Of a DNA stretch of 64,000 nucleotides, positions 15,541-27,471 are shown piece after piece. A program made the position numbers and the translations under genes. Source of the DNA: Novosphingobium meiothermophilum (GTDB taxonomy: Bacteria; Pseudomonadota; Alphaproteobacteria; Sphingomonadales; Sphingomonadaceae). The stretch covers positions 186,001 through 250,000 of the forward strand of contig NZ_QGHL01000007.1 of NCBI RefSeq assembly GCF_003171715.1. Reading direction: 5' to 3'. The notes under the pieces were generated by a model that was not told where the DNA came from, did not search any database, and saw nothing but the letters and a program-made list of their open reading frames with translations. The stretch's first letter is position 1. Each line of letters starts with the position of its first letter.

Positions 15541-16929
15541 TTATTTGCGAGTGCGCCAGCCTTCGGCATAGTTGTCGCGCGCCACTTCCGAATAGGGGAC
15601 GGCCGCAACGGTCGCCTTGATTTCGGTCTGCACGTGCGGTTCGACCGTGGGCTTCGTGGTGCCGCCGTTCGGCTCGCCCCAGAGCAGGCTGACCTGCGTG
15701 CCCGGCTCCACGTAGCCTGCATCCATCATCGCCAGTGTGAGGAACTTGCCCTCGTTCGCGGTGTAGCCGATCCAGGTGGAAAGGCCGACCATCCTGCCAT
15801 CGGCAAGCACCTGATCGAAGGGGTGCATCGCATAGACAGCGCTGGGATATTCCATGAACTTGGCGCGATCGCCCTTAGACAGGGCCGATGACTGGACCCG
15901 CATCACGTCTTCGTTGTCGAGCGCGAGCGTGACCTTGGTGCGGTGCCTGCCTTCGGCGGCCATGCGTTCAAGCGCGGCACGGCCGATGAAGTCATGGTCG
16001 AACTTGACGAAGGGGCCGTAACCCAGGTCCCAAGGGGTCGTGTAATAGCCTTCGATCGTTTCCGGCACATAGCTGCCGCCGACCGAGCACTTTGCCTCAT
16101 AGGAATTGGCGGTGAGCCATTCGCGGTAGGGTTTGAGCGCCTCTCCGGTGTAGATCGCGGGGAAGGGCGATGGGATCCAGCCCGATTCCAAGGTGTTCGA
16201 GGAATAGGCGCGGCCACCCACGAGCGCCATCTGGAACTCCTTGCCCGCTTCCACCAGCGCGGCGTGGACCGCGCCGTAATCCTCCCACGGGCCCATCAGT
16301 TCAAAGCCGGGCTGCCCTGCCATGCCATGGCGCAGCGCGCGCACTTCCTTGCCGGCAATGGTCATGCGGCACATGTGGAAGAACTTGAGATCGGGTGCGG
16401 TCTTTCCCGTGGCCTTCTCGATGATCTTCATCGCGTTCGGCCCCTGGATCTGGAAGCGGTAGGAATTGCGCTTGCCATCGGTGCGCATCGCCCAGCGCTC
16501 GTCGCGTTCCACCGCCACGTTCCAGTTGCCGCTGGCCGCGTGATATTCCACCCATTCGATCGTGGGCGCACGCCCGACGAGGTTGAAGTGGTTCTCGTCG
16601 AGGTAGAACAGGATCACGTCGCCGATCACGTAGCCATCGGGCGTGACGGGCACGAACTGCTTGGCACGGTCTGGCTGGAAGTTCCTGAACGAGTTGATGC
16701 CGAGGTATTCGAGCATCTGAAAGGCATCTGGGCCTTTCACGGCCAGATCGACCATGTGATAGGACTGGTTGTAAAGCACGGCCGAATGCGCCCATGCCCA
16801 CTGTTCGCTGCGCCAGTTGGAATATTCGGAAGGCACGCCGGGGTAGACGTTCGGGCCAACCTGCTGGTTGCGGACGAAGGTTACGAGATCACCGGCATTC
16901 CGGATGACCTGCTCAAGGCTCTGGGACAT
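15541..16929 (-). CDS. Tetrahydrofolate-dependent aromatic O-demethylase (DesA/LigM family)
   Basis: A 462-residue protein of the aminomethyltransferase (GcvT-like) fold. Stretches such as NVYPGVPSEYSNWRSEQWAW, YHMVDLAVKG, VPVTPDGYVIGDVILFYL, LRHGMAGQPGFELMGPWED, AYSSNTLESGWIPSP and VKFDHDFIGR match what I recall of Sphingobium DesA (syringate) and LigM (vanillate and 3-O-methylgallate), more closely DesA. The reaction would move the aryl methyl group to tetrahydrofolate, giving a catechol and 5-methyl-tetrahydrofolate. The length equals the family norm. The LigE-type gene follows on the same strand after a strong hairpin, and an inverted repeat lies upstream. The MetE-like gene in the same cluster could use the methyl product. 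The exact substrate is unproven. Confidence 0.88.
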   Translation of the reverse strand: MSQSLEQVIRNAGDLVTFVRNQQVGPNVYPGVPSEYSNWRSEQWAWAHSAVLYNQSYHMVDLAVKGPDAFQMLEYLGINSFRNFQPDRAKQFVPVTPDGYVIGDVILFYLDENHFNLVGRAPTIEWVEYHAASGNWNVAVERDERWAMRTDGKRNSYRFQIQGPNAMKIIEKATGKTAPDLKFFHMCRMTIAGKEVRALRHGMAGQPGFELMGPWEDYGAVHAALVEAGKEFQMALVGGRAYSSNTLESGWIPSPFPAIYTGEALKPYREWLTANSYEAKCSVGGSYVPETIEGYYTTPWDLGYGPFVKFDHDFIGRAALERMAAEGRHRTKVTLALDNEDVMRVQSSALSKGDRAKFMEYPSAVYAMHPFDQVLADGRMVGLSTWIGYTANEGKFLTLAMMDAGYVEPGTQVSLLWGEPNGGTTKPTVEPHVQTEIKATVAAVPYSEVARDNYAEGWRTRK

Positions 16930-16982
16930 GATTACGTGCTCTCCCGATAGAGTTTCGCGGATGGGAAGAGTCTATGCCCTAA

Positions 16983-17043
16983 TTTCGTATGTCTGAAAAG
17001 TTCGTAATGCTGAATTGGGTGAAAAATTGTATGCAAAGCATAC
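16983..17043. promoter_or_regulatory. Inverted-repeat operator candidate upstream of O-demethylase gene
   Basis: GTATGC-AAA-GCATAC (17029-17043) is a perfect palindrome. A related half-site, TTTCGTATG (16983-16991), lies about 46 bases away, in inverted orientation to GCATACGAAA at 17038-17047. The region is 54-114 bases upstream of the O-demethylase start and is AT-rich compared with its surroundings. This could be an IclR-type or other dimeric-regulator site. Confidence 0.5.
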
Positions 17044-17112
17044 GAAATCCGCAGGCAGCGCTCCTGGCCAACGCGCGGATGCCCGTCCCATCGGGATCAA
17101 GGCCTCCAAAGC

Positions 17113-17141
17113 AAAAGGGCCAGCCCTTGCGGGCCAGCCCC
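17113..17141 (-). terminator. Intrinsic terminator of the atp operon
   Basis: On the minus strand GGCTGGCCC and GGGCTGGCC form a 9-pair stem with two wobble pairs around a GCAA loop, followed by TTTT. It lies 25 bases after the atpC stop. Confidence 0.82.
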
Positions 17142-17166
17142 TTTCCTCAAAGACCTGACAGGCTGC

Positions 17167-17424
17167 TTAACCTTCGACGTGTTCGGCCAGAACGGTGAGG
17201 CCCTTGGCGCTGACTTCCGCGAAGCCGCCCTGAACCTTGATCTCTTCCGGCGCTGCGCCAGCAGCCTTGTAAACCTTGATGGCCCCGTCCTTGACCGTCG
17301 ACATGAAGGGCGCATGGCCTTCAAGCACCCCGAATTCGCCGTCGGTGCCGGGGACGACGACCATGTGGACTTCCTCCGAGCGAACGAGGCGGGCCGGGGT
17401 GACGAGTTCGAAATGGAGAGACAT
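17167..17424 (-). CDS. atpC: ATP synthase F1 epsilon subunit, short form
   Basis: Last gene of the F1 operon; 85 residues. It has the N-terminal beta-sandwich of the epsilon subunit ([39 protein letters not shown] in consecutive parts), which contacts gamma and the c-ring. It stops after [10 protein letters not shown], where longer epsilon proteins of about 135 residues continue into the two-helix C-terminal inhibitory domain. A terminator follows directly, so no missing second part is apparent. Short epsilon subunits occur in alphaproteobacteria, some of which use the separate zeta protein as the F1 inhibitor. It is 46 bases downstream of atpD. Confidence 0.95.
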   Translation of the reverse strand: MSLHFELVTPARLVRSEEVHMVVVPGTDGEFGVLEGHAPFMSTVKDGAIKVYKAAGAAPEEIKVQGGFAEVSAKGLTVLAEHVEG

Positions 17425-17470
17425 CTCTTGCCTTTCGGTGTCCCCGGCCTGCGCCGGGGAACGAGGTCAA

Positions 17471-19818
<2,348 letters not shown>

Positions 19819-19895
19819 GACGGCTCCCTTGATCCGACACCCCGCCGCACCGGGCGGGGTGGCGTTGACTTCAAAGACTTAGGCGAACTGCCCAA

Positions 19896-22008
<2,113 letters not shown>

Positions 22009-22218
22009 GCGCCGAGGTTCCTTCATCCAAGGATTAGCCGAAGCGGAACATTGCCGGTCGATGAACAGCCGGTTGCCCGCAGACGGGGCGCGCCTAGCAA
22101 CGTCGCGGCCTTATGACAAGATGCGACTTGAGCGCTTGTGCATAGGTATGAGACTGCTTTTCACGCAGATCACGCGCCACTTGTCTGCCGGTCCGGCCGA
22201 CCCTGCGGGCAAGGGCCG

Positions 22219-23775
22219 TCAATCCGCAGGCTGGCAGGTGTAACGCAGGCGCTCGTTCGGTTCGGGGGGCAGCAGGGCCTTGATCGCCTGCTGGCTCTGG
22301 CCGAACTGCCGGGCAGCATCCTCGCCGGCGTTGCAGGCCGGAGCATTCATCTTCGCCCTTGCGGTGCGTGCCTGCGTAATCACGTCCAGCCCGACAAGGT
22401 AGCGCTCGACTGTGTAGGTTCCGGTTTCCGGATCGAAGGTGTTGACCGAAACGGTGTCTTCGCCGTTAGGCACGAGGATGCGGCTCCAGCCATCCTGCGC
22501 AAGGCCATATTGCGTCTTGCCGTTCATGCAGCCTCCCTCGGACCATTCAATCGGAACGTCGGTGATGTCCGACACCGTGACCCGGCTGCGCTGGGGATCG
22601 AGCACGCAGATCATCGCGCCCGTGCTGCCTTTGCGGCTTTGCGCAGGCACGGCGCTGCTTCCGGGTTCGGGGTGGGGCAGAAGCTCCTGCGCGCGCTGGT
22701 CGATTGATTCGAGCGAGGGGCGCAGCATCCATGCGGCCACGGCCGCGATGAGCAACACGCCCGCGCCCGCCATCGTCTTTGCGGGCAATCTGCCACGGCT
22801 GCGCGATGCCTGAACGAAACCCCAGCCCCCCACGCCCCCAGCCGCCAGCAACAGCAGGGCCGCCAGCGCCAGGCCATTGTCGCGCTCGGCCAGAACGGCG
22901 CGCTCGGCATCGCGCAGCGCCTTGTCGAGCGCGCGTTCGCGCTTCTGCTCCTGCGCTTCGCGTTCGGCCCTCAGGCGCGCTTCCTCGCCTGCTGCGCGTT
23001 CCTGCTCGGCCCGGTCAAGATCGGCGATGGAGCGGCATGGCAGCCCGCTGGTATGGGCGCTGACATTGGCGCGGCGCAGGAATGCCGAAAGCTCGCGCAT
23101 GGATATGGCGAAGTAGAAAGCCGAATCGGTGGTATTGTCGCTGACCGTTCCGAACGAGTTGACCCCGATCACCCGTCCGCAGGCATCCAGCAAGGGGCCG
23201 CCCGAATTGCCCGAACCCAGTGGAGCGGTGTGCAGCAGCGTATCGAACGAGCGCGAAGACCGGCCGCCCGAAAGGTAGCCGCGCGTCTTGACCGCAGCCT
23301 GCGGCCGCACGAGATCGGCCATGGAAAGGCCCTGCGCCAGATCGACATTGCCCGGATAGCCCACGGCATAGACTTCGGCGCCATCGCCGGGCACGCCGCC
23401 AAAGAGCGTGATCGGGGTAATTGATCCGCCCCCTTCGATCCGCAGCAAGGCAAGATCATTGCCGGGCGAATAGGCAACGAGACGCGCGGGAAAGCCATTG
23501 CGCCCTTCGGCGGGAACCACGCCCACGATGAGCGTGTCATCGCGGCGCAGCTCCTCCACGACGTGGGCATTGGTCACGATCAGTTCGGGCGTGACGGCAA
23601 AACCCGTGCCATGCGTGACCAGTCGGGCGCGTTCACCATCGGTCTCGATCAGCACTACGCGCACGACCGAGCGGCTGGCCGCGGTGATATCGGCAGGATC
23701 GGCCAGCGCAGCAGTGGCGCCAAGGGCTGCGAAGAGGGCGAGTAGAGTTGTGATTATCGATCTGGCGACACGCAT
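22219..23775 (-). CDS. Membrane-anchored trypsin-like serine protease
   Basis: A 518-residue exported protease. After a signal peptide (about 1-25) comes a trypsin/DegP-like domain with a full catalytic triad: His71 (VTNAHVV), Asp107 (PGNDLALL) and Ser191 (GSGNSGGPLL). A charged coiled-coil stretch follows (about 235-300, rich in Glu, Arg and Ala), then two hydrophobic spans (about 300-322 and 334-351) and a C-terminal domain with several cysteines. There is no PDZ domain, so it is not a standard DegP. The start at 23775 gives a proper signal peptide; the extra upstream residues are basic and not signal-like. It is divergent from ada and downstream of the atp operon promoter. Substrate unknown. 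Confidence 0.85.
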   Translation of the reverse strand: MRVARSIITTLLALFAALGATAALADPADITAASRSVVRVVLIETDGERARLVTHGTGFAVTPELIVTNAHVVEELRRDDTLIVGVVPAEGRNGFPARLVAYSPGNDLALLRIEGGGSITPITLFGGVPGDGAEVYAVGYPGNVDLAQGLSMADLVRPQAAVKTRGYLSGGRSSRSFDTLLHTAPLGSGNSGGPLLDACGRVIGVNSFGTVSDNTTDSAFYFAISMRELSAFLRRANVSAHTSGLPCRSIADLDRAEQERAAGEEARLRAEREAQEQKRERALDKALRDAERAVLAERDNGLALAALLLLAAGGVGGWGFVQASRSRGRLPAKTMAGAGVLLIAAVAAWMLRPSLESIDQRAQELLPHPEPGSSAVPAQSRKGSTGAMICVLDPQRSRVTVSDITDVPIEWSEGGCMNGKTQYGLAQDGWSRILVPNGEDTVSVNTFDPETGTYTVERYLVGLDVITQARTARAKMNAPACNAGEDAARQFGQSQQAIKALLPPEPNERLRYTCQPAD

Positions 23776-23945
23776 GGCTCGCTTCTTGCGCCGTTTCGCT
23801 TTGATCGCAAGGTGCGGGAAGCAATGACCGGCGACGAGGGGCATCAAGGCAAGGGATCAAACCGGAAGCGCAAGGACAGACACTCTCGATGAACGCAGCA
23901 TATCGCCTTTGCCGCCAGAACAGGCCGGGCTATGCCCACGGTGCC

Positions 23946-25001
23946 ATGACCGACCTGCCGATCTGCGAGGAAGAAGCCTGGCGCGCTGTGCTTGCGCGCG
24001 ACCGCAGTTACGACAGGCGTTTCGTTACCGGCGTGCTGAGCACCGGCATCTATTGCCGCCCCTCGTGCGCGGCGCGTCATCCCCGGCGCGAGAATGTGCG
24101 TTTTTTCGCCGATGGGCGCGCCGCCAGTGCAGAAGGGCTGCGGCCATGCCTGCGCTGCCAGCCGGATGCAGCGGCGCGCGATGAGCGGGCGGTGGAACAG
24201 GCAATCAAGACCATCCGGCAGGCGGATGAACGGGGCGAACGGCCACCTTCGCTTGACGAACTGGCGGGGGTGTGCGGCTATTCGCCAACGCATATCCAGC
24301 GCCTGTTCAGGCGGCACACCGGCCTTTCTCCGGCAGCCTATGCCCGCGCCCTGAAGCGCGAGCGCATGGCGCAGGGTCTATCGGGGGCGGCAAGCGTGAC
24401 CGATGCCATCTATGATGCGGGTTTTTCCGGACCTTCGCGCTTCTATGCCGCGGCGCAGGAGCGGCTTGGCATGGCGCCATCGGCGTGGCGCAATGGTGGC
24501 CGCGGGGTGACGATCCGTTGGGCGGTGGTGACGACATCGCTGGGGCCAATGCTGGTGGCGGCGACAGGCAAGGGCGTGTGCCGCCTTTCCTTCAACGAGG
24601 ACGAAAATGCCCTGCGCGCACGGTTTCCCGAAGCGCGGCTTGAAGCGGGCGATGCAGCATTTGCGGCGCTGCTGGGCGAGGTGATTGCCGCAGTGGAGAC
24701 GCCCGGCCATCATCCGCACATCCCGCTGGATGTACAGGGGACCGCATTTCAGGAGGCGGTATGGCAGGCGCTGCGGCGCATCCCGCCCGGCGAAACCCGC
24801 AGCTATGCCCAGATCGCGGCCGAGGTGGGCCGCCCCGGTGCGGTGCGCGCGGCCGGATCGGCCAACGGCGCGAACAATGTGGCAGTGCTGATTCCCTGCC
24901 ACCGGGTGATCCGTTCCGACGGGTCACTGGGCGGCTATGCCTATGGGCTTGAGATCAAGCGCCGCTTGCTCGACAAGGAGCGCGGTTCGCGGCAGGACTG
25001 A
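23946..25001 (+). CDS. ada: Bifunctional Ada: methylphosphotriester/O6-methylguanine-DNA methyltransferase and regulator
   Basis: A 351-residue three-part Ada protein. The N-terminal zinc domain has Cys37, Cys41, Cys68 and Cys71 (IYCRPSCAARHP, PCLRCQP), equivalent to the methyl-accepting cluster of Escherichia coli Ada. An AraC-type DNA-binding region follows (about 85-180), then an O6-alkylguanine methyltransferase domain with the active-site IPCHRV (Cys318). All parts needed for the adaptive response to alkylation are intact. The start at 23946 matches the usual N-terminus; upstream residues do not. The following CPBP gene starts three bases after its stop, so the two are likely co-transcribed. 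Confidence 0.95.
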   Translation: MTDLPICEEEAWRAVLARDRSYDRRFVTGVLSTGIYCRPSCAARHPRRENVRFFADGRAASAEGLRPCLRCQPDAAARDERAVEQAIKTIRQADERGERPPSLDELAGVCGYSPTHIQRLFRRHTGLSPAAYARALKRERMAQGLSGAASVTDAIYDAGFSGPSRFYAAAQERLGMAPSAWRNGGRGVTIRWAVVTTSLGPMLVAATGKGVCRLSFNEDENALRARFPEARLEAGDAAFAALLGEVIAAVETPGHHPHIPLDVQGTAFQEAVWQALRRIPPGETRSYAQIAAEVGRPGAVRAAGSANGANNVAVLIPCHRVIRSDGSLGGYAYGLEIKRRLLDKERGSRQD

Positions 25002-25003
25002 GG

Positions 25004-25873
25004 ATGGAGCGCGCGGTGCAGGCAAAGGCAGGGGTCATACGGCGGATCATCGCATTTCCGCTGACGCTGCTTGTAATCGAGTTTCTGGCCGTGGGCCTTG
25101 CCGCATCGCTCGGCTCGGCGCTGCTGGTGCGCATGGCCGATCCGCAAGGGCTTTCGGGCCTTCTGGGGGCGACGGGCATCGCGCTGCTGTCGATTGCCGT
25201 CTATCTGGGCTGCCGACACTGGATCGAGCGGTCTGCCAACGATGAACTGTCGCCCGGCGCGCTGGCGCGGGAACTGCCGCTGGGGCTGCTGATCGGAGCG
25301 GGTCTGTTCACCGCGATGACGGCAATCGTGGCGGCACTTGGCGGGATCACGATCGAGCGGGTCAATGGCCTGGGCGCGCTCTGGGCCATGCTGGGGCTGG
25401 CGATCACGTCGGGCACGATCGAGGAAATCCTGTTTCGCGGCATTCTGCTGCGCCACATCGAGGCCATGCTGGGAACATGGGCCGCGCTGGTCATCACTTC
25501 GGCGCTGTTCGGACTTGCCCATCTGGCCAATCCGGGGGCGAGCCTGTTTGCAGCCTTTGCCATTTCCATGGAAGCGGGCATTCTGCTGGGTGCGGCCTAT
25601 CTCTGGACGCGGCGTTTGTGGGTGCCCATCGGCATTCATGCGGCTTGGAACTTCACGCAAGGCTGGGTGTTCAGCGTGCCGGTATCGGGCGGCATCGCGC
25701 CGGACGGGCTACTGGTGACAAGCCGCGCCGGGCCGGACTGGCTCACCGGCGGAGCCTTTGGCCTTGAAGCCAGCGCGGTGGCCATGGCGGTCGCCACGCT
25801 GGCGGGGCTTTTTCTGCTGCTGCGCGTGGTGCGCGAAGGCGGCATTCGCCCGCCGATGTGGCGAAGCGCCTAG
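25004..25873 (+). CDS. CPBP-family intramembrane metalloprotease
   Basis: A 289-residue polytopic membrane protein of the CPBP (Abi/Rce1-like) family. Several hydrophobic helices are apparent, with motif 1 EEILFRG (Glu140, Glu141, Arg145), motif 2 FGLAHLAN (His173) and a later HAAWNF motif, the residues expected to bind zinc and catalyse cleavage. The ATG has GAGG just upstream and follows ada closely. Its TAG stop overlaps the stop of the convergent photolyase-like gene in the four bases CTAG. Bacterial CPBP proteins have been linked to processing of membrane or secreted peptides; no substrate is evident here. Confidence 0.88.
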   Translation: MERAVQAKAGVIRRIIAFPLTLLVIEFLAVGLAASLGSALLVRMADPQGLSGLLGATGIALLSIAVYLGCRHWIERSANDELSPGALARELPLGLLIGAGLFTAMTAIVAALGGITIERVNGLGALWAMLGLAITSGTIEEILFRGILLRHIEAMLGTWAALVITSALFGLAHLANPGASLFAAFAISMEAGILLGAAYLWTRRLWVPIGIHAAWNFTQGWVFSVPVSGGIAPDGLLVTSRAGPDWLTGGAFGLEASAVAMAVATLAGLFLLLRVVREGGIRPPMWRSA

Positions 25874-27423
25874 CGCGCCCAGCCTGCCCTCGCTGGCTCA
25901 AGCGTTGCAAGGAAGGCTTCAGCGCTTTCGAGATATTCCGTGCGCTTGTCCTCGCTCATCCGCCGCCATGTCGCATAGGGCTGGGCGAGGCGGGGATTGC
26001 GGGCAAGCCGTGCCTCGTTGCGGGCCAGAAAATGCCAGTAGAGCGCATTGAAGGGACAGGCATCAGGCCCGGTCTTGCGCTTCACGTCGAACCGGCACTG
26101 GCCGCAATAGTTGCTCATGCGGTTGATGTAGGCCCCGCTGGCGGCATAGGGTTTCGACGCCAGCCGCCCCTTTTCAGCATGAAGCACCATGCCGGCAACA
26201 TTGGGCAGTTCCACCCATTCGAAGGCATCGGCATAGACCGCCAGATACCAGTCTGCCACGTCCTGAGGCCTGATCCCTGCAAGCAGCGCGAAGTTGCCCA
26301 GCACCATCAGGCGCTGGATGTGATGAGCATAGGCATTGTCGCGCGTGGCCCTCACGCAGTCGGCAAGGCAACGCATGGGCGTTTCGCCGGTCCAGTAGAA
26401 ATCGGGCAGGGGGCGCGTGGCATCCAGCCCGTTCGCCTCGGCCAGACCCGGCATGTCCAGCCAATACATGCCCCGGATATATTCCCGCCAGCCGATGATC
26501 TGGCGGATGAAGCCTTCGACGGCCTCGATCGGTGCGCGTCCTTCGCGCCATTCCGCCTCGGCCCTGCGGCACAGATCCAGCGGATCGAGCAGCCCGATGT
26601 TGAGCGCGGACGAAAGCGCGGCGTGGAACAGGAAATCCTCTCCCGCAACCATGGCGTCCTGATATCTGCCGAACAGGGGCAGCCGTTCCTTCAGAAAGGC
26701 ATCGCGCGCCGTCTCTGCATCCGCGCGGGTGACAGGCCAGCGGAAATGATCGAGCGAACCGAAGTGGTTGTCGAAGCGCGCTGCCACCATTTCGAGGACC
26801 TCGGCGGTAATGGCATCCGGCGCGAAGGCGGGCAGGGCTGGCGGCTGCAATCCCGCTTCCGGGCCGCCGCGGTTTTCCGCATCGAAGTTCCAGCGCCCGC
26901 CGACGGGCTTGTCGCCATCCATCAGCAGTCCGGTCCTGCGGCGCATTTCGCGGTAGAACCATTCCATGCGCAGTTCCTTGCGGCCCGCCGCCCATTCGAA
27001 GAAATCGGGCAGGGCGCAAATGAACCGCGTATCGGGCAGTATGCGCAGGCGCACGGGCAAGGTGGCGCGCCACTGCTCCATGGCCTGCCGCACGCGCCAT
27101 TCGCCCGGCTCAGTCATCTGCACGCCGCGCGCGTTGTGGCGTGAAACGGCGCGGGCCACTTCGCCGCCAAAGCTGCCAGTGTTGGCGGGGTCATCAAGAC
27201 GGATGTAATCGACCGTCCACCCGGCGGCGCGAAGTTCCTCGGCAAAGTGGCGCATGGCGGCAAGGATCAGCGCGATCTTGGCCTTGTGGTGGCGGACATA
27301 GGTGGTCTCTTCGGCCACCTCCATCATCAGCACCACGGTGTCGTCCGGCCTGCGGTCGGCAAGACTGGACAGCGCAGGCGAAAGCTGATCGCCAAGGATG
27401 GGCACGAGGACAGGGCCGGTCAT
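25870..27423 (-). CDS. Iron-sulfur cryptochrome/photolyase-like protein (FeS-BCP/PhrB type)
   Basis: A 517-residue flavoprotein of the deoxyribodipyrimidine photolyase-related family. The N-terminal alpha/beta domain (VLVPILGDQLSPALSSL) and the C-terminal FAD-binding helical domain (NAYAHHIQRLMVLGNFALL, then NVAGMVLHAEKGRLASKPYAASG in parts) fit the family. The cysteine set includes CGQC and a downstream C in GPDACPFN plus an earlier cysteine (CLADC), matching the 4Fe-4S ligands of PhrB-type (6-4) photolyases. It would be light-driven repair of UV lesions. It follows priA on the same strand after 48 bases and converges on the ada-CPBP pair, making a small DNA-repair neighbourhood. Confidence 0.92.
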   Translation of the reverse strand: MTGPVLVPILGDQLSPALSSLADRRPDDTVVLMMEVAEETTYVRHHKAKIALILAAMRHFAEELRAAGWTVDYIRLDDPANTGSFGGEVARAVSRHNARGVQMTEPGEWRVRQAMEQWRATLPVRLRILPDTRFICALPDFFEWAAGRKELRMEWFYREMRRRTGLLMDGDKPVGGRWNFDAENRGGPEAGLQPPALPAFAPDAITAEVLEMVAARFDNHFGSLDHFRWPVTRADAETARDAFLKERLPLFGRYQDAMVAGEDFLFHAALSSALNIGLLDPLDLCRRAEAEWREGRAPIEAVEGFIRQIIGWREYIRGMYWLDMPGLAEANGLDATRPLPDFYWTGETPMRCLADCVRATRDNAYAHHIQRLMVLGNFALLAGIRPQDVADWYLAVYADAFEWVELPNVAGMVLHAEKGRLASKPYAASGAYINRMSNYCGQCRFDVKRKTGPDACPFNALYWHFLARNEARLARNPRLAQPYATWRRMSEDKRTEYLESAEAFLATLEPARAGWAR

Positions 27424-27471
27424 GCCCTGGCAATGGCCGACGCACAGCCGCGCGCAACCTGCCCGTTGGGG

